The notes beneath the pieces were generated by a model. The model was not told the DNA's origin and ran no database searches. It worked only from the letters and a program-made list of their open reading frames with translations. Below are positions 33,179 to 45,011 of a stretch of DNA of 64,000 nucleotides, piece after piece. Origin of the DNA: Lysobacter sp. Root494 (GTDB lineage Bacteria; Pseudomonadota; Gammaproteobacteria; Xanthomonadales; Xanthomonadaceae). The translations under genes were made by a program, and so were the position numbers. The stretch covers positions 265,045 through 329,044 of the forward strand of contig NZ_LMFH01000005.1 of NCBI RefSeq assembly GCF_001427225.1. The letters run 5' to 3'. How positions within the stretch are numbered: the first letter of the stretch is position 1; every line of letters begins with the position of its first letter.

Positions 33179-34624
33179 ATGACCCTGCCGATCCAGCTCG
33201 CCGAATCCCGCCTACTGCTGCCAGCCGGCCTCGACACCGGCGGCCTCGAACGCACTTTCGGCACGCTGCTCGGGCCCGGCATCGACTTCGGCGACCTGTA
33301 TTTCCAGCACGCGCGCCGCGAGAGCTGGACGGTGGAGGACGGCATCGTCAAGGAAGGCGCGCATTCGATCGAGCAGGGCGTCGGCGTGCGCGCGATCAGC
33401 GGCGAGAAGACCGGCTTCGCCTACTCGGACGAGATCAACACGGAAGCATTGCTGGAAGCATCCAGGTCGGCGCGTGCCATCGCCCGTGATGGCTCGATGC
33501 AGAATGCGCGCGCTCTCTCGCGTGGAAACGGTCGTTCCCTGTATTCGTCGGACGATCCGATCGATTCGCTGGGTAATGAAGAAAAGGTTGAAGCGCTGCG
33601 CCGCATCGACCGTTACGTGCGCGCCGCGGATCCGCGCGTGCAGCAGGTGGTGGTGAGCCTGTCGGGTGGCGTCGACACGGTGCTCGTCGCGCGCAGCGAC
33701 GGTGTGCTTGCCGCCGACGTGCGCCCCCTGGTGCGTTTCAACGTGCAGGTGATCGTCGAACAGAACGGTCGCCGCGAGAGCGGCTACGCCGGCGGCGGTG
33801 GCCGTTATTCCTACGTCGAGCTGCTCGGTGGCGGCAAGCCCGAATCGCTCGCGAAGGAAGCGCTGCGACAGGCGCTCGTGAATCTCGATGCCGTCGACGC
33901 ACCAGCCGGCGTAATGCCCGTCGTGCTGGGTTCGGGCTGGCCGGGCGTGCTGCTGCACGAAGCGGTGGGCCATGGTCTCGAAGGCGACTTCAACCGCAAG
34001 GGCACGTCCACGTACGCAGGCCGCATCGGCCAGCGCGTGGCTTCGCCGGGCGTGACCATCGTCGACGACGGCACGCTCGCCGGCCGCCGTGGTTCGCTCA
34101 ACATCGACGATGAAGGCACGCCGACGAACTGCACCACCCTGATCGAGGATGGCGTGCTCGTCGGCTACATGCAGGACACGCTCAACGCCCGGTTGATGGG
34201 CATGCAACCCACCGGCAATGGCCGCCGCGAATCGTTCGCGCACCTGCCGATGCCACGCATGACCAACACCTACATGCTCGCCGGCACGCACGACCCGGAG
34301 GAGATGATCCGTTCGGTGAAGAAGGGCCTGTACGCGGTGAATTTTGGCGGCGGGCAGGTCGACATCACGTCGGGCAAGTACGTGTTCTCGGCGACCGAGG
34401 CGTACCTGATCGAGGACGGGAAGATCACCGCGCCGGTGAAGGGCGCGACGCTGATCGGCAACGGCCCGGAAACCATGCAACGCGTGAAGATGATCGGCCA
34501 CGACCTCGCGCTGGACGAGGGTGTTGGTGTGTGTGGCAAGGACGGGCAGAGCGTGCCCGTGGGCGTGGGGCAGCCGTCGTTGCTGATCGAGGCGTTGACG
34601 GTGGGCGGCACGCAGGCCGCGTGA
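33179..34624 (+). CDS. tldD: Metalloprotease TldD
   Basis: A 481-aa subunit of the TldD/TldE protease, which trims unfolded peptides such as the microcin B17 and CcdA substrates. The zinc motif [12 protein letters not shown] lies in the central part. The glycine-rich [10 protein letters not shown] and the [28 protein letters not shown] region are characteristic. ATG at 33179 ([11 protein letters not shown]) is chosen over the longer open frame. Its partner pmbA is nearby but separated by the yjgA gene on the other strand. Confidence 0.95.
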   Translation: MTLPIQLAESRLLLPAGLDTGGLERTFGTLLGPGIDFGDLYFQHARRESWTVEDGIVKEGAHSIEQGVGVRAISGEKTGFAYSDEINTEALLEASRSARAIARDGSMQNARALSRGNGRSLYSSDDPIDSLGNEEKVEALRRIDRYVRAADPRVQQVVVSLSGGVDTVLVARSDGVLAADVRPLVRFNVQVIVEQNGRRESGYAGGGGRYSYVELLGGGKPESLAKEALRQALVNLDAVDAPAGVMPVVLGSGWPGVLLHEAVGHGLEGDFNRKGTSTYAGRIGQRVASPGVTIVDDGTLAGRRGSLNIDDEGTPTNCTTLIEDGVLVGYMQDTLNARLMGMQPTGNGRRESFAHLPMPRMTNTYMLAGTHDPEEMIRSVKKGLYAVNFGGGQVDITSGKYVFSATEAYLIEDGKITAPVKGATLIGNGPETMQRVKMIGHDLALDEGVGVCGKDGQSVPVGVGQPSLLIEALTVGGTQAA

Positions 34625-34692
34625 ACCAGGGGGCCGGATCTGTGGAGCGCAGCGGAAAACCTGTCGGGACGGCGGCTACTGCGAAGCGGGGC

Positions 34693-35268
34693 TCAGTCCT
34701 CGTCGCTGGCCGCGTCCTCGCCGTCGATATCCTGTTCACCGTCTTCGCTTCCGCCCAGCAGCAGCTCACGCAATTCCCGATACAACTCGCGGAACGCGCG
34801 CGGCGGCTTGTTGCGCTTGCGCTCTTCCAGGGTATTGCGCACCAGCTGCCGAAGCAGCTGGCGGTCGGCGTTCGGGTACTCATCGAGCAGCTGCGCCAGC
34901 GCGTCGTCGCCTTCGGCGAGCAGCTTCTCGCGCCACGCCTCCACGCGATGCATAGCCGCCACTTCGCGTCGTGCCGCTTCGCCCTTTTCGTCGAGCGCGT
35001 CGCGGATCGCGTCCAGCGTCTCGTCGTCCTCGCGGCGCATCTGCTTGGCGAGATACTGAAGCTGTCGCTTGTGCGCGATCTGCGCGGTGATGCGACGGCA
35101 TTCGCGGATGTGCGGGAGCAGGGATTCGGGCACAGGCAATTTCGCCAGCTGCGCGTCGGTCAGCGAAACGAGCTTCTCCCCCAGCGTGTAGATTTCCAGC
35201 GCCTCGCGCCGGTTCTGGCTGCGGCTGGGGCCGAAGAATTCGCCGGTTTCGTCGTCACGACCACGCAT
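34693..35268 (-). CDS. yjgA: YjgA / DarP ribosome assembly factor
   Basis: A 191-aa DUF615 protein that helps late 50S assembly. Segments such as [53 protein letters not shown] and the basic-acidic tail match the family. A TTG just upstream is ignored in favour of ATG at 35268. It is divergent from pmbA; yjgA next to pmbA is also seen in E. coli. Confidence 0.93.
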   Translation of the reverse strand: MRGRDDETGEFFGPSRSQNRREALEIYTLGEKLVSLTDAQLAKLPVPESLLPHIRECRRITAQIAHKRQLQYLAKQMRREDDETLDAIRDALDEKGEAARREVAAMHRVEAWREKLLAEGDDALAQLLDEYPNADRQLLRQLVRNTLEERKRNKPPRAFRELYRELRELLLGGSEDGEQDIDGEDAASDED

Positions 35269-35339
35269 CAAACTTCACTCGTGTAGTAGCACCGGCGCGG
35301 CCGGCATGCTTCGAACAGTCATGCCGGGCGGCCCGGCAC

Positions 35340-36734
35340 ATGGAAAACAAGGATAAAGCATTGAACGCGAGCACTCCCGCCACCGCCTCCACGAGCCACG
35401 ACGACAGTCTCCAGCGACTGGACCGCCTCTCCGGCATCGCCCAGCGACTGCTCGATCGCTGCCGCGAGCGCGGCGCGAGCCAGGCAGAGGTGTCCTGTTC
35501 CGAGGAGGCCGGGCTGAACGTCAGCGTGCGCATGGGCGAAGTCGAAACCGTAGAGGCGACACGTGATCGTGGCATCGCCGTGACGGTCTACTTCGGCAAA
35601 CGCAAGGCCAGCGCCAGCACCGCCGACCTGCGCGAGGAAAGCCTCGATGCCACCGTCGAGCAGGCCTGCGCGATCGCGCGCCACACCGAGGACGACGATG
35701 CGGCGGGACTCGCCGAGCGCGAGCTGATGGCGGCCGACGTGCGTGAGTTCGACGGCTGGCATCCGTGGACGATCGAGGCCGACCAGGCCGTCGACCTCGC
35801 GCTCGCCTGTGAAGCGGCGGGCCGCGAACGGGATCCCCGCATCGAGAATTCCGACGGTGCATCGTTCGGCAGCGGCAGCAGCCTGAGCGTGTACGCCAAC
35901 TCGCATGGCTTCCTCGGCCGCGAGCGCGGCACCAACCACAGCCTCGGCTGTGCGCTGATCGCCGGCCGTGGCGAAGCGATGCAGCGCGACGGCTGGTACA
36001 GCTATGCGCTGGCCGCTGAAGACCTCGAATCGCCCGCCGCGATCGGCCGCCGCGCCGCCGAACGCGCGGTGTCGCGGCTGTCACCGCGGCAGGTGCCGAC
36101 GGGCGAGTATCCGGTGTTGTTCTCCGCGGAGGTCGCGCGTTCGCTGATCGGCCACCTGGTCGGCGCGGTGTCGGGAGGCGCGCTATACCGCAAGGCAAGT
36201 TTCCTCGTCGGCAGCGCCGGGACGAAGCTGTTTCCCGAGTGGTTTGCAATCGAAGAACGGCCATTCCTCACCCGTGGCCTGCGCTCCTCCGCCTTCGATG
36301 CCGAAGGCGTTGCCACCCGCGAAGCGCCGCTGGTGAAGGATGGCGTACTGCAGCGTTACGTCCTGGGCAGTTACTCCGCGCGCAAGCTCGGGTTGCAGAC
36401 CACCGCGAATGCCGGCGGCGTGCACAACCTGCAGGTCGCGGCGAATGCGGGCGACCTGGATTCGATGCTGCTCGGCATGAAGCGCGGCCTGCTCGTCACC
36501 GAGTTGATGGGGCAGGGCGTCAACACCGTCACCGGCGATTATTCGCGCGGCGCGGCCGGGTTCTGGGTTGAAGACGGCGCGCTGGGCTACGCGGTGGACG
36601 GCATCACCATCGCCGGCAACCTGCGCGGCATGTTCAATGCGATTGAAGCGGTCGGGAGCGATGTCGATCCGCGTTCGCACATCCGCACCGGTTCTATCCT
36701 GGTGGAACGCATGACGGTGGCCGGAGAAAGCTGA
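35340..36734 (+). CDS. pmbA: Metalloprotease PmbA (TldE)
   Basis: A 464-aa partner of TldD. It contains AEVSCSEEAGLNVSVRMGEVETVE, the PTGEYPVLFSAEVARSLIGHLVGAVSGGALYRKASFL core, and the C-terminal TGDYSRGAAGFWVEDG. As expected for TldE it lacks the HExxxH zinc site found in TldD. The first ~20 residues (ENKDKALNASTPATAST) are poorly conserved-looking, so an internal start is possible. Confidence 0.94.
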   Translation: MENKDKALNASTPATASTSHDDSLQRLDRLSGIAQRLLDRCRERGASQAEVSCSEEAGLNVSVRMGEVETVEATRDRGIAVTVYFGKRKASASTADLREESLDATVEQACAIARHTEDDDAAGLAERELMAADVREFDGWHPWTIEADQAVDLALACEAAGRERDPRIENSDGASFGSGSSLSVYANSHGFLGRERGTNHSLGCALIAGRGEAMQRDGWYSYALAAEDLESPAAIGRRAAERAVSRLSPRQVPTGEYPVLFSAEVARSLIGHLVGAVSGGALYRKASFLVGSAGTKLFPEWFAIEERPFLTRGLRSSAFDAEGVATREAPLVKDGVLQRYVLGSYSARKLGLQTTANAGGVHNLQVAANAGDLDSMLLGMKRGLLVTELMGQGVNTVTGDYSRGAAGFWVEDGALGYAVDGITIAGNLRGMFNAIEAVGSDVDPRSHIRTGSILVERMTVAGES

Positions 36735-36827
36735 AGATCCGTTCCCTTGACATGATCGGGGCGGGCGCGGGAGAGTGCGGCCTCGCATCGTCTCGCGGCG
36801 CAACGCCGTCCTATTCGGGGAAACGCA

Positions 36828-37163
36828 ATGAATCAAACGTCGTCCGATGACAAGACCTTGGCCATGGTCACGCATCTGTCTGGCATTTTTCTCGGCTTCC
36901 TGATGCCACTGATCGTCTGGCTGGTCAGCAAGGATAAGGAAGAAAAGGCATACCTGACGGAACAGTCCAAGGAAGCGCTCAATTTCCAGATCACCGTGGC
37001 GATCGCCTTCGTGGTGTCCTGGGTACTCATGTTCGTGCTGATCGGATTCCTGCTCATGCCTGCGGTGGCCTTGGCCAACCTCATTCTGTGCATCCTGGCT
37101 GCCGTGAAGACCAGCGACAATGAAACTTACCGCTATCCGTTCACGTTGCGGCTGATCAACTGA
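36828..37163 (+). CDS. DUF4870 small membrane protein
   Basis: A 111-aa protein with three hydrophobic segments. The pattern MVTHLSGIFLGFLMPLIVWLVSKDK...YLTEQSKEALNFQITVAIAF is diagnostic of DUF4870 (YqhA/Tic20-like in fold). Its function is unknown. A GGGG 9 nt upstream serves as ribosome binding site, and it has its own strong terminator. Confidence 0.88.
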   Translation: MNQTSSDDKTLAMVTHLSGIFLGFLMPLIVWLVSKDKEEKAYLTEQSKEALNFQITVAIAFVVSWVLMFVLIGFLLMPAVALANLILCILAAVKTSDNETYRYPFTLRLIN

Positions 37164-37184
37164 TCCGCCGCGGCATCCGCAAAA

Positions 37185-37215
37185 TGAAAACGCCGGCGCG
37201 AAGCCGGCGTTTTCA
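37185..37215. terminator. Bidirectional intrinsic terminator
   Basis: A 13-bp stem TGAAAACGCCGGC / GCCGGCGTTTTCA with a 5-nt loop stands between the convergent DUF4870 and ispA genes, with T/A runs on both sides. Confidence 0.92.
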
Positions 37216-37245
37216 TTTGCACAAGCGGTAACGCGAGCCGTTCCA

Positions 37246-38121
37246 TCAATAACTGCGCTCGATGGTCATGCGTGCCAATGCCGTGAGAACGCTGGCCCGC
37301 TCGCCGAACGGTTGCAGCGCGTCGAACATGGTGCTGGCGAGTGAATCCAGGCGCATGCGCGAGGCATCCAGGCCGATCAGCGACGGAAACGTCGCCTTGT
37401 CCTGCGCCGCATCCTTGCCTGCGGTCTTGCCCAGCGTCGCGCTGTCGCCTTCGATGTCGAGGATGTCGTCGCGGACCTGGAAAGCAAGGCCCAGCGCCGA
37501 AGCGTAACGATCGAGCCGTTGCAGTTCGTCCGGGCTGGCCCCGCCGCACAGCGCACCCATGCGCACGGCAGCGCGGATCAGCGCGCCGGTCTTGAGCGCG
37601 TGAAGCCGTTCGAGTTGTTCCAATGTCGGCTTCGTGCCCGTCGCATCGATGTCGAGCGCCTGGCCGCCGCACATTCCGGACACGCCCGAGGCGTTCGCGA
37701 GTGTGCGCAGCAACTGCACGCGAACAGCATCGGCTACGGGCGTGTCCGCAACGATTTCGAACGCGAGCGACTGCAATGCGTCTCCCGCAAGCACGGCCGT
37801 GGCCTCATCGAAGGCAACGTGCACCGTGGGCTGGCCGCGACGCAGCGCATCGTCGTCCATGGCCGGCAGGTCGTCGTGGACCAGCGAATAGGCGTGGATA
37901 AGCTCGACCGCGACGCTTGGTCCGTCCAGCGATGTTTCACTCGCGCCGAACAGAGTGCCGCTCGCATACACCAGCAGCGGCCGCATCCGCTTGCCGCCCA
38001 GCAGCACGGCGTGCTGCATGGCCGCATGCAGGCGTTGCGGGGACGCCGAGGGATCTGGCAGCGCGCGCGCGAGAGCCGCGTCGATGCGGACGCGCCACTG
38101 CTTCAAACGCGCATCAGGCAT
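37246..38121 (-). CDS. ispA: Farnesyl diphosphate synthase
   Basis: A 291-aa trans-prenyltransferase that makes C15 farnesyl diphosphate, feeding UppS and quinone synthesis. The two Asp-rich motifs are DDLPAMDDD (first) and DDILD (second), with [13 protein letters not shown] at the substrate site. Its start overlaps the end of xseB by 8 bp. The pair xseB-ispA is the usual arrangement, often followed by dxs, which is not here. Confidence 0.95.
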   Translation of the reverse strand: MPDARLKQWRVRIDAALARALPDPSASPQRLHAAMQHAVLLGGKRMRPLLVYASGTLFGASETSLDGPSVAVELIHAYSLVHDDLPAMDDDALRRGQPTVHVAFDEATAVLAGDALQSLAFEIVADTPVADAVRVQLLRTLANASGVSGMCGGQALDIDATGTKPTLEQLERLHALKTGALIRAAVRMGALCGGASPDELQRLDRYASALGLAFQVRDDILDIEGDSATLGKTAGKDAAQDKATFPSLIGLDASRMRLDSLASTMFDALQPFGERASVLTALARMTIERSY

Positions 38122-38377
38122 CGGGCGAAGCGAACGGCTCGGCGCTGGCCGGTTCCTGCGGATCGCTGAGCAGGCGCACGCGCAGCTCCGCCTGTTCCAG
38201 GGCGGTCTGGCACCTGCGGTAAAGCCCGACGCCGCGTTCGTACGCCGCCAGCGATTCCTCGAGGCTCATGTCGCCGCGTTCCATCCGCTCGACCAGTTGC
38301 TCGAGCGCGTCCAGCGACTGTTCGAAGTCGGCGACGGGTGAAACGTCGGGGCTTTCGGGAGATTTGCGGGCGGCCAT
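38114..38377 (-). CDS. xseB: Exonuclease VII small subunit
   Basis: An 87-aa coiled-coil protein. [53 protein letters not shown] is the XseB signature. It pairs with XseA (not in this window). ATG at 38377 gives MAARKSPES. Confidence 0.94.
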   Translation of the reverse strand: MAARKSPESPDVSPVADFEQSLDALEQLVERMERGDMSLEESLAAYERGVGLYRRCQTALEQAELRVRLLSDPQEPASAEPFASPDA

Positions 38378-38408
38378 GGGCAAAGTGTGAGGGGAGGGTG
38401 CGGACCGG

Positions 38409-39710
38409 TCAATCGCACTGCCATAGCAGCCGCGCGCTGTGTTCCCGCAGCCATGTGCCGAAGCCGGCTGAGCACGCCAGGTCACCGGCGGCCAGCAGTT
38501 CTCCGGAGTCATCGGAAAGCAGTGGAAGTCGCTCGCGTACCCAGGGTGGGACTCCGAGTTCCTGCAGCACGTGCTTGAGCGTGTGCGAATGATCGCGGCC
38601 GGGAAGTGTGATGCGTTCGCCCCCCTGCCGCGCGTGAACGCGCAGGGAGCGGCCGAAGCCGCTTGCGCCCTCCAGCAGGAGCACCGATCCATCCGGCAGC
38701 GATACCGTCGTGGCGCCGTCCCATTCGCAACTCCAGCCAGCACCCAGCGACTGCTGTAGCGGGCCGGCATGCACGAGGTCGCGCCATGCGCGCAGTTCTG
38801 CGCCGTGCCAGCGGAAACACGGGTCCGCGTCGTCGCGCGCGGTGAGCACCTGCGTCTCGATGTGCGCGATACCTTCTGCTGGCAGCGATGGCAGGTCGAG
38901 TTCCGCGATCCAGCGGCGCAGCACGCGCGCGCGGCGCGCCGGAGGCAAAGCTTGCAGCCCCTCGCGCGAAATCACATTGGCATCCGCGGTGCGCAAGAGC
39001 GCGAGGCTACGAGCGTCCTCTTCGGCGAGCAGGTCGGCGGCTTCGGCGGAGAGTTCGGCCGATCGTGCCACGGCCGCGTGCACGTGCGGCCATCGTTCGC
39101 CCAGCAGCGGCAATACCTGCTGGCGCAGGAAGTTGCGATCGAAGCGCGAATCGCTGTTGCTTGGATCCTCGATCCAGCGCAGGCCATGCACCTGCGCATA
39201 CGCGAGCAATTGCGCGCGTGAATGGCCGAGCAGCGGACGCCACAGCCAGCCGCGAGCAAAACGTCGCCACGCACGCATCGCGGCCAGTCCATCCACGCCC
39301 GATCCGCGCAATGCACGCAGCAGGAACGTCTCGGCCTGGTCATCGCGGTGGTGCGCGAGCGCAAGTACTTCGCCGTTGCCGAGTTCGGCCGCGAACGCAG
39401 CATGCCGCGCATGCCGTGCCGCGGCCTCCAGGCCATCTCCGCTGTCGCGGTGCACCTCGACGCGCACGCTTCGCAACGGGACACCCAGGGTCGCGCAGAC
39501 CGTTTCGCAATGAAGCAGCCAGTCGTCCGCGCTCGCATGTAGCCCGTGGTGCACGTGCAGGGCGCGCAGGTCGCGTGCGCGTGCTTGCGGGAACATCGCC
39601 AGCGCATGCAGAAGCACCATCGAATCCATGCCGCCACTCAGCCCGATAACGAGCGCGGCATTGCCCGTGCCGTCAAGAGCAGAGGTGGGAATAAGCGGCG
39701 CTGCGGTCAT
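38409..39710 (-). CDS. tilS: tRNA(Ile) lysidine synthase
   Basis: A 433-aa ATP-dependent enzyme that modifies C34 of the CAU-anticodon tRNA-Ile to lysidine. The N-terminal PP-loop is LSGGMDSM, followed by [14 protein letters not shown] and [23 protein letters not shown]. The C-terminal part holds the tRNA-binding TilS domain. The start [10 protein letters not shown] is chosen; the frame extends 25 residues further upstream without support. Confidence 0.94.
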   Translation of the reverse strand: MTAAPLIPTSALDGTGNAALVIGLSGGMDSMVLLHALAMFPQARARDLRALHVHHGLHASADDWLLHCETVCATLGVPLRSVRVEVHRDSGDGLEAAARHARHAAFAAELGNGEVLALAHHRDDQAETFLLRALRGSGVDGLAAMRAWRRFARGWLWRPLLGHSRAQLLAYAQVHGLRWIEDPSNSDSRFDRNFLRQQVLPLLGERWPHVHAAVARSAELSAEAADLLAEEDARSLALLRTADANVISREGLQALPPARRARVLRRWIAELDLPSLPAEGIAHIETQVLTARDDADPCFRWHGAELRAWRDLVHAGPLQQSLGAGWSCEWDGATTVSLPDGSVLLLEGASGFGRSLRVHARQGGERITLPGRDHSHTLKHVLQELGVPPWVRERLPLLSDDSGELLAAGDLACSAGFGTWLREHSARLLWQCD

Positions 39711-39816
39711 CGGGCCATCGTAGCGCGGAGCGTGCCCCCGGCGTTGCAGGCCAGGATTTCTATCTGAGCGGGATTCGCGAAACAAGCTGTGCTCGGGCCT
39801 GCACTAGCCGGGACAG

Positions 39817-39845
39817 AAGAAGCCGCCAGGAAACTGGCGCTTCTT
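39817..39845 (-). terminator. Hairpin after accA
   Basis: The arms AAGAAGCCGCCAG and CTGGCGCTTCTT pair with one bulged C around a GAAA loop, 15 nt past the accA stop. The T-run on the minus strand is weak (TTCTTCTG). Confidence 0.6.
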
Positions 39846-39860
39846 TCGACGCTTGCGCGA

Positions 39861-40820
39861 TCAGGCTACTTCGTACGCGCCATAACTACGCAGCCGCTTG
39901 TAGCGGCGATCCACCAGGTCCGTGACCGGAATCTGTTCCAGCGCATCGAGCTCGTTCATCAGCACGGCCTTCAGGCGCTTGGCCATCTGCGTCGGATTGC
40001 GGTGCGCACCGCCGATGGGTTCGCGGACGATCTTGTCGATCAGGCCGTGTTCCTTCAGGCGCTTGGCGGTCAGGCCGAGTTGTTCGGCGGCATCCTTCGC
40101 CTTTTCCGCGGTCTTCCACAGGATCGACGCGCAGCCTTCCGGCGTGATCACCGAATAGGTGCTGTATTCGAGCATCAGCGTACGGTCGCCCACGCCGATC
40201 GCGAGTGCGCCGCCCGAGCCTCCTTCGCCGATCACGGTGCAGATGATCGGCACCTTCAGTTCCGACATTTCCAGCAGGTTGCGCGCGATGGCTTCGGACT
40301 GGCCGCGCTCTTCTGCATCGATGCCCGGCCATGCGCCGGCGGTGTCGATGAAGGTGAGGATCGGCAGGCCGAAGCGCTCGGCCAGCTTCATCAGCCGCAG
40401 CGCCTTGCGGTAACCCTCGGGCTTGGGCATGCCGAAGTTGCGCTTGACCTTGGCTTTCGTGTCGCGGCCTTTCTCGTGGCCGATCACCACGACGCTGCGG
40501 CCATCGATGCGGGCAAGGCCGCCGACGATCGCGTTGTCGTTGGCGAAGGCGCGGTCGCCGGCGAGTTCCTGGAACTCGTCGCAGATCACGCGCAGGTAAT
40601 CGAGCGTGTACGGGCGCGAGGGATGGCGCGAGAGCTGCGAGATCTGCCAGGGCGTGAGGTCGCGGAAGATGTGCGCAGTGCGCAGGCGCAGCTTCTCGCG
40701 CAGCGCGTGCACTTCGGCATCGACATTGACCGCCGGGCCGTGACTGGCGTGCAGCACTTCCTGGATACGCGCTTCCAGGTCGGCGATGGGTTGTTCGAAG
40801 TCGAGGTAATTCGGGTTCAT
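39861..40820 (-). CDS. accA: Acetyl-CoA carboxylase carboxyltransferase alpha subunit
   Basis: A 319-aa subunit that, with AccD, transfers the carboxyl group from biotin to acetyl-CoA. Family motifs include [61 protein letters not shown] and [13 protein letters not shown]. The length matches E. coli AccA. It follows dnaE on the same strand, as in the E. coli lpx-dnaE-accA cluster, but with a 317-bp repeat-containing gap. Confidence 0.96.
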   Translation of the reverse strand: MNPNYLDFEQPIADLEARIQEVLHASHGPAVNVDAEVHALREKLRLRTAHIFRDLTPWQISQLSRHPSRPYTLDYLRVICDEFQELAGDRAFANDNAIVGGLARIDGRSVVVIGHEKGRDTKAKVKRNFGMPKPEGYRKALRLMKLAERFGLPILTFIDTAGAWPGIDAEERGQSEAIARNLLEMSELKVPIICTVIGEGGSGGALAIGVGDRTLMLEYSTYSVITPEGCASILWKTAEKAKDAAEQLGLTAKRLKEHGLIDKIVREPIGGAHRNPTQMAKRLKAVLMNELDALEQIPVTDLVDRRYKRLRSYGAYEVA

Positions 40821-41137
40821 GCGTTGGCCGGGGCCGGTGAAGGCGGGAAGTTTAGCCGAGGTGGGCGGAAGGGGCCGTACGGGGGTGTTTGTTGCGAGCG
40901 GGCGAGGTGGGAAATGCGATGGGTGCCGGAAATGTTGTTCGCATGTTGAGCGCACGGTAGCGGCTGGTTTTACACCGCTTTGCTGTCCCTTCATCCGCCC
41001 TTCGTGCACCTGCTCCCCGCAAACGGGGAGCAGGACGCAATTGTCGCGTTTGGCTTGAACATGCCTTCCCCTCGCCCCGCTTGCGGGGAGAGGGACAGCT
41101 TCGCGCAGCGAAGCAGGGTGAGGGGCGGTGTTGACGG
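40821..41137. repeat. Gene-free gap with composite repeat copy A
   Basis: No gene is seen. Positions 40987-41035 hold TCATCCGCCCTTCGTGCACC followed by a CCCCGCAAACGGGG hairpin. Positions 41065-41128 hold CCCCGCTTGCGGGGAGAGGG, then a palindromic GCTTCGCGCAGCGAAGC and GGGTGAGGGG. Both modules recur in the same order upstream of dnaE (44783-44919). The palindromes may end dnaE transcription. Confidence 0.85.
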
Positions 41138-44100
41138 CTACCAGGGCTTCGAAAACGCCAGCTTCACGGTCCGCACGCCTGGCTGCGAACGCAACGCGCC
41201 GGGCAGGTCCGCGTCGACGCGGATCGAATGCGAGCCGTTGAGGTCGAGCATCCCGGCCACGCCTTCACGCAGCAGGTCGAGGCGCAGCGGCGTCGGGCCC
41301 GGCCGATGTCTCGCCAGCAGCGAATCGACGCGCGTCCACGTGCCCGGCACGCGGAGGTCGAGGCGCAGCGACAGGCGCTGCACATGCTTCGCGCACAGCT
41401 GCGAGTAATCCCAGCAGCGCTGCGCCTTCAGGGCGAAGCCGCCACTAAACGCGTCCTCGCGCAATCCGCCCTGCACGATCAGCAAACGGTCGCGCGCGAT
41501 CAGCTGCGCGAATTCGTTGTAGGTTTCGGCGAAGAAGGCGCATTCGAGGCGGCCGCGGCCGTCTTCGATCTGCACGAACATCTGGCTGTCGCCTTTCTTG
41601 CGCAGGCCGGTGACGAGGCCGGCGATCACGAGCTCGAGTTCCGGGCGCCAGCCGCTGCGCGCGCTTTCGGGGCGTCCTTCCCAGATGCGCTCCAGGTCGC
41701 CGAGATCATGGCCGACCAGCGTGCGCATTTCTTCGCGGTACGGATCGAACGGATGCCCACTGAGGTAATGGCCGAGCGTGTCGCGCTCGCCGTTGAGCAC
41801 CTGCACCAGCGGCCACTCGTCGACTTCCCTCAACTCGATCTGCAATGCCGGTGCTGCAGTTTCGAAGCCGCCGAACAGCGAGACCTGGCCCGCCTCGCGT
41901 TCGCGTGCGAGCTGCTCGGTGGCCTTCAATACTTCCGGCAATTGCACCGAGAGACTCGCGCGGTTTTTGCCGAGCGCATCAAGTGCGCCGGCCTGGACCA
42001 GCGCTTCGAGCGCGCGCTTGTTGAGCTTGCTGCTGTCGACGCGCTTGCAGAAGTCGAGCAGGTCGGTGAACTCGCCGGCACGCCGCGCTTCGACGATCGC
42101 TTCGCACGCGCCGCGGCCGACGCCCTTCACCGCGCCGATGCCGTAGCGGATGGTGCCCCGATTCGCTTGCGAATCGGACGGGCTCGGCTCGACTGCTTCG
42201 AACATGTATGCCGAAGCATTCACGTCCGGCGGCAGCACCGTAAGGCCCATCACGCGCGTTTCGTCGAGGAAACCGACGACCTTGTCGGTGTTGTCCATGT
42301 CCGAGGACAGCACCGCGGCCATGAATTCGGCCGGGTAGTGCACCTTCAGCCAAGCGGTCTGGTACGCGACGAGCGCATAGGCCGCCGAGTGCGACTTGTT
42401 GAAGCCGTACTCGGCGAACTTCTCCATCAAGTCGAAGATCGGGCTCGCCTGCTTCGCCGGAATGCCGCGTTCAAGGCAGCCTTCCTCGAATTTCGCGCGC
42501 TCCTTTGCCATCTCCTCGGGCTTCTTCTTGCCCATCGCGCGACGCAGCATGTCTGCGCCGCCGAGCGTGTAGCCGGCCAGCACCTGCGCGATCTGCATCA
42601 CCTGTTCCTGGTACACGATCACGCCGTAGGTCGGCCCGAGTACGGGTTCCAGCAGCGGATGCGGATAGGAAACTTCGGTGTTGCCGTGCTTGCGGTCTAC
42701 CCATTCGCGATCCATCCCCGAGCCCAGCGGGCCGGGACGGAACAGTGCGGCGAGCGCGATGATGTCCTCGAAGGTGTCGGGGCGCGCGCGCTTGAGCAGT
42801 TCGCGCATGCCGCGCGATTCGAACTGGAACACGGCGACGGTGTCACCGCGCGCGAACAGTTCGTAGGTTTTTTTGTCAGTGAGCTCGAGCGCGGTGATGT
42901 CGAGCGGTTCGACGCCTTCGCGCACGCGCCGCACGTTGATCGCCTTCACCGCCCAGTCGATGATCGTGAGCGTGCGCAGGCCGAGGAAGTCGAACTTCAC
43001 CAGGCCGATCGCTTCGACGTCGTCCTTGTCGAACTGTGTGACCGGGTTCCTGCCGCGGCCCTCGCCGTCGTGTTCCGCGAACAGCGGGCAGAAATCGCTC
43101 AACGGCGAAGGCGCGATCACCACGCCGCCGGCGTGCTTGCCGGCGTTGCGGGTCAAGTCTTCCAGGCTGCGCGCGAGATCGAGCAGATCGCGCACGTCGT
43201 CTTCGGCGTGGTAGCGCTGGATCAGTTCGGCCGAGGCGAGGTTGCTGTCCTTGCGCGCGGCTTCCGATTCGCCCAGCGCATCGTCGAGCGATATGCCAAG
43301 CGTGTTGGGAATGAGCTTGGCGATGCCGTCGACGAAGCCGTACGGATGCCCGAGCACGCGGCCCGAGTCGCGCACCACCGCCTTCGCGGCCATGGTGCCG
43401 TAGGTGATGATCTGCGAAACGCGGTCGCGGCCGTACTTGCGCGCGACGTAGTCGATGACTTCGTCGCGGCGGTCCATGCAGAAGTCGATGTCGAAGTCGG
43501 GCATCGACACGCGTTCGGGATTGAGGAAGCGCTCGAACAGCAGGTCGTACGGCAGCGGGTCGAGATCGGTGATGCCCAGCGCCCACGCGACGAGCGAACC
43601 CGCGCCCGAACCACGGCCCGGACCGACCGGAATACCCTGCGCCTTGCCCCAGTTGATGAAGTCCGCGACGATCAGGAAGTAGCCGGGGAACCCCATCTTG
43701 ATGATGACGTCCAGCTCGGTTTCCAGGCGCGCTTCGTATTCTTCGCGGGTCTTGCCGGGTGCGAGTGGGTTCTTTTCCAGGCGCGCGACGAGGCCTTCGC
43801 GCGCGGAGCTGCGCAGCCACGATTCGATCGTGTGCTCGCTCGGCACCGGGAACGCCGGAAGGGCGTATTCGCCCAGCTTCATCGTCACGTTGCAGCGCGT
43901 GGCGAGCGCGACGGCGTTGTCGATCGCGTCCGGAATGTCGGCGAACAGCGCCGCCATTTCATCCGATGACTTCAGGTACTGCTCGGCGCCGTATTCGCGC
44001 GGACGCTTGGGGTCGTCGAGCACGCGGCCGGAGGCGATGCACACGCGCGCTTCGTGCGCTTCGAAGCCGTCGGCGTCGAGGAAGCGTACGTCGTTGCTGG

Positions 44101-44680
44101 CGACAATCGGAATGCCGCGGCGCGTGGCGGCATGTAGCGCGAACGCATTGAACGCGTCCTCGCCTTCGCGGCCGCTGCGGGTGACCTCCAGGTGCAGCCG
44201 GTCGCCGAACACGTCGCGCCAATCGGCGAGCGAGGCTTCGGCGAGTTCGGTGCGATGGGTGCCGACGAGTTGTCCGGCGAGGCTCCTGCGCCCGACCAGC
44301 GCGAACAGGCCGGTGTTGTCTTCGCGCAGCCACTCCGGGCGGATCGCGACGCCGTCGATGCGGTGGCCTTCCATCCACGCGCGGCTGAGCAGGCGCGACA
44401 GGGTGAGATAGCCGCTGCGATCGCGGCACAGCAGGGTCATGCGCGCCGGGGTTTCGTTGCCGTCGGCCAGGCCGATGTCGGCGCCGATGATCGGCTTGAT
44501 GCCCGCGCCTTCGGCCGCCTTGTAGAACTTCACCGCCGCGAACAGGTTGTCGATGTCGGTCACCGCCACGGCCGGCTGGCCGAGCTGCGCGCAGCGTTTC
44601 ACCAGCTCGCCGATGCGGATCGTCGAGTCGGCGAGCGAGTACTCGCTATGCAGGTGGAGGTGAACGAAACGGGCGGTCAT
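41138..44680 (-). CDS. dnaE: DNA polymerase III alpha subunit
   Basis: An 1180-aa replicative polymerase of the DnaE1 class. The PHP domain starts with [13 protein letters not shown]. The catalytic palm holds PDFDIDF near residue 395 (two metal-binding Asp), with a third Asp further on. [24 protein letters not shown]-type tau and beta-binding parts and a C-terminal OB-fold ([26 protein letters not shown]) follow in order. The length is normal. It lies between two copies of a composite repeat. Confidence 0.97.
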   Translation of the reverse strand: MTARFVHLHLHSEYSLADSTIRIGELVKRCAQLGQPAVAVTDIDNLFAAVKFYKAAEGAGIKPIIGADIGLADGNETPARMTLLCRDRSGYLTLSRLLSRAWMEGHRIDGVAIRPEWLREDNTGLFALVGRRSLAGQLVGTHRTELAEASLADWRDVFGDRLHLEVTRSGREGEDAFNAFALHAATRRGIPIVASNDVRFLDADGFEAHEARVCIASGRVLDDPKRPREYGAEQYLKSSDEMAALFADIPDAIDNAVALATRCNVTMKLGEYALPAFPVPSEHTIESWLRSSAREGLVARLEKNPLAPGKTREEYEARLETELDVIIKMGFPGYFLIVADFINWGKAQGIPVGPGRGSGAGSLVAWALGITDLDPLPYDLLFERFLNPERVSMPDFDIDFCMDRRDEVIDYVARKYGRDRVSQIITYGTMAAKAVVRDSGRVLGHPYGFVDGIAKLIPNTLGISLDDALGESEAARKDSNLASAELIQRYHAEDDVRDLLDLARSLEDLTRNAGKHAGGVVIAPSPLSDFCPLFAEHDGEGRGRNPVTQFDKDDVEAIGLVKFDFLGLRTLTIIDWAVKAINVRRVREGVEPLDITALELTDKKTYELFARGDTVAVFQFESRGMRELLKRARPDTFEDIIALAALFRPGPLGSGMDREWVDRKHGNTEVSYPHPLLEPVLGPTYGVIVYQEQVMQIAQVLAGYTLGGADMLRRAMGKKKPEEMAKERAKFEEGCLERGIPAKQASPIFDLMEKFAEYGFNKSHSAAYALVAYQTAWLKVHYPAEFMAAVLSSDMDNTDKVVGFLDETRVMGLTVLPPDVNASAYMFEAVEPSPSDSQANRGTIRYGIGAVKGVGRGACEAIVEARRAGEFTDLLDFCKRVDSSKLNKRALEALVQAGALDALGKNRASLSVQLPEVLKATEQLAREREAGQVSLFGGFETAAPALQIELREVDEWPLVQVLNGERDTLGHYLSGHPFDPYREEMRTLVGHDLGDLERIWEGRPESARSGWRPELELVIAGLVTGLRKKGDSQMFVQIEDGRGRLECAFFAETYNEFAQLIARDRLLIVQGGLREDAFSGGFALKAQRCWDYSQLCAKHVQRLSLRLDLRVPGTWTRVDSLLARHRPGPTPLRLDLLREGVAGMLDLNGSHSIRVDADLPGALRSQPGVRTVKLAFSKPW

Positions 44681-45011
44681 GCGGGCCGTCGGGTGCTGAG
44701 GGCGCAGGGTAGCAGCCGCGGCCGGGGCGGACGAGATTGACTTTTGCGGGGAGTGATTTGGAGTGGGCGACGCTGAAAGCCGCCCCTCATCCGCCCTTCG
44801 GGCACCTTCTCCCCGCGAGCGGGGAGAAGGAGGTGGATGCCAAAGTCATTCGATGGCCCTTCCTCGGCCCGCTTGCGGGAGAGGGACAGCTTCGCGCAGC
44901 GAAGCAGGGTGAGGGGGGGACACGGCGGTCTGTAGCGGCAAACTTGAAGCCGCTATTTGGTCGCCGCGCAACAGGCTTCAGTCCGCCACGGTTGCTGGGT
45001 CACCCCATGAA
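44681..45011. repeat. Gene-free gap with composite repeat copy B
   Basis: No gene is seen. Module 1 (44783-44831) reads CCCCTCATCCGCCCTTCGGG with a CCCCGCGAGCGGGG hairpin. Module 2 (44857-44919) reads CCCGCTTGCGGGAGAGGGAC, then the GCTTCGCGCAGCGAAGC palindrome and GGGTGAGGGG. It matches copy A at 40987-41128 in module order and orientation. It also forms the upstream region of dnaE. Confidence 0.85.

Noticed and set aside
41228-43969. A 913-codon open frame on the + strand inside dnaE
   Set aside because: Antisense to the polymerase, with no recognisable domain or ribosome binding site.
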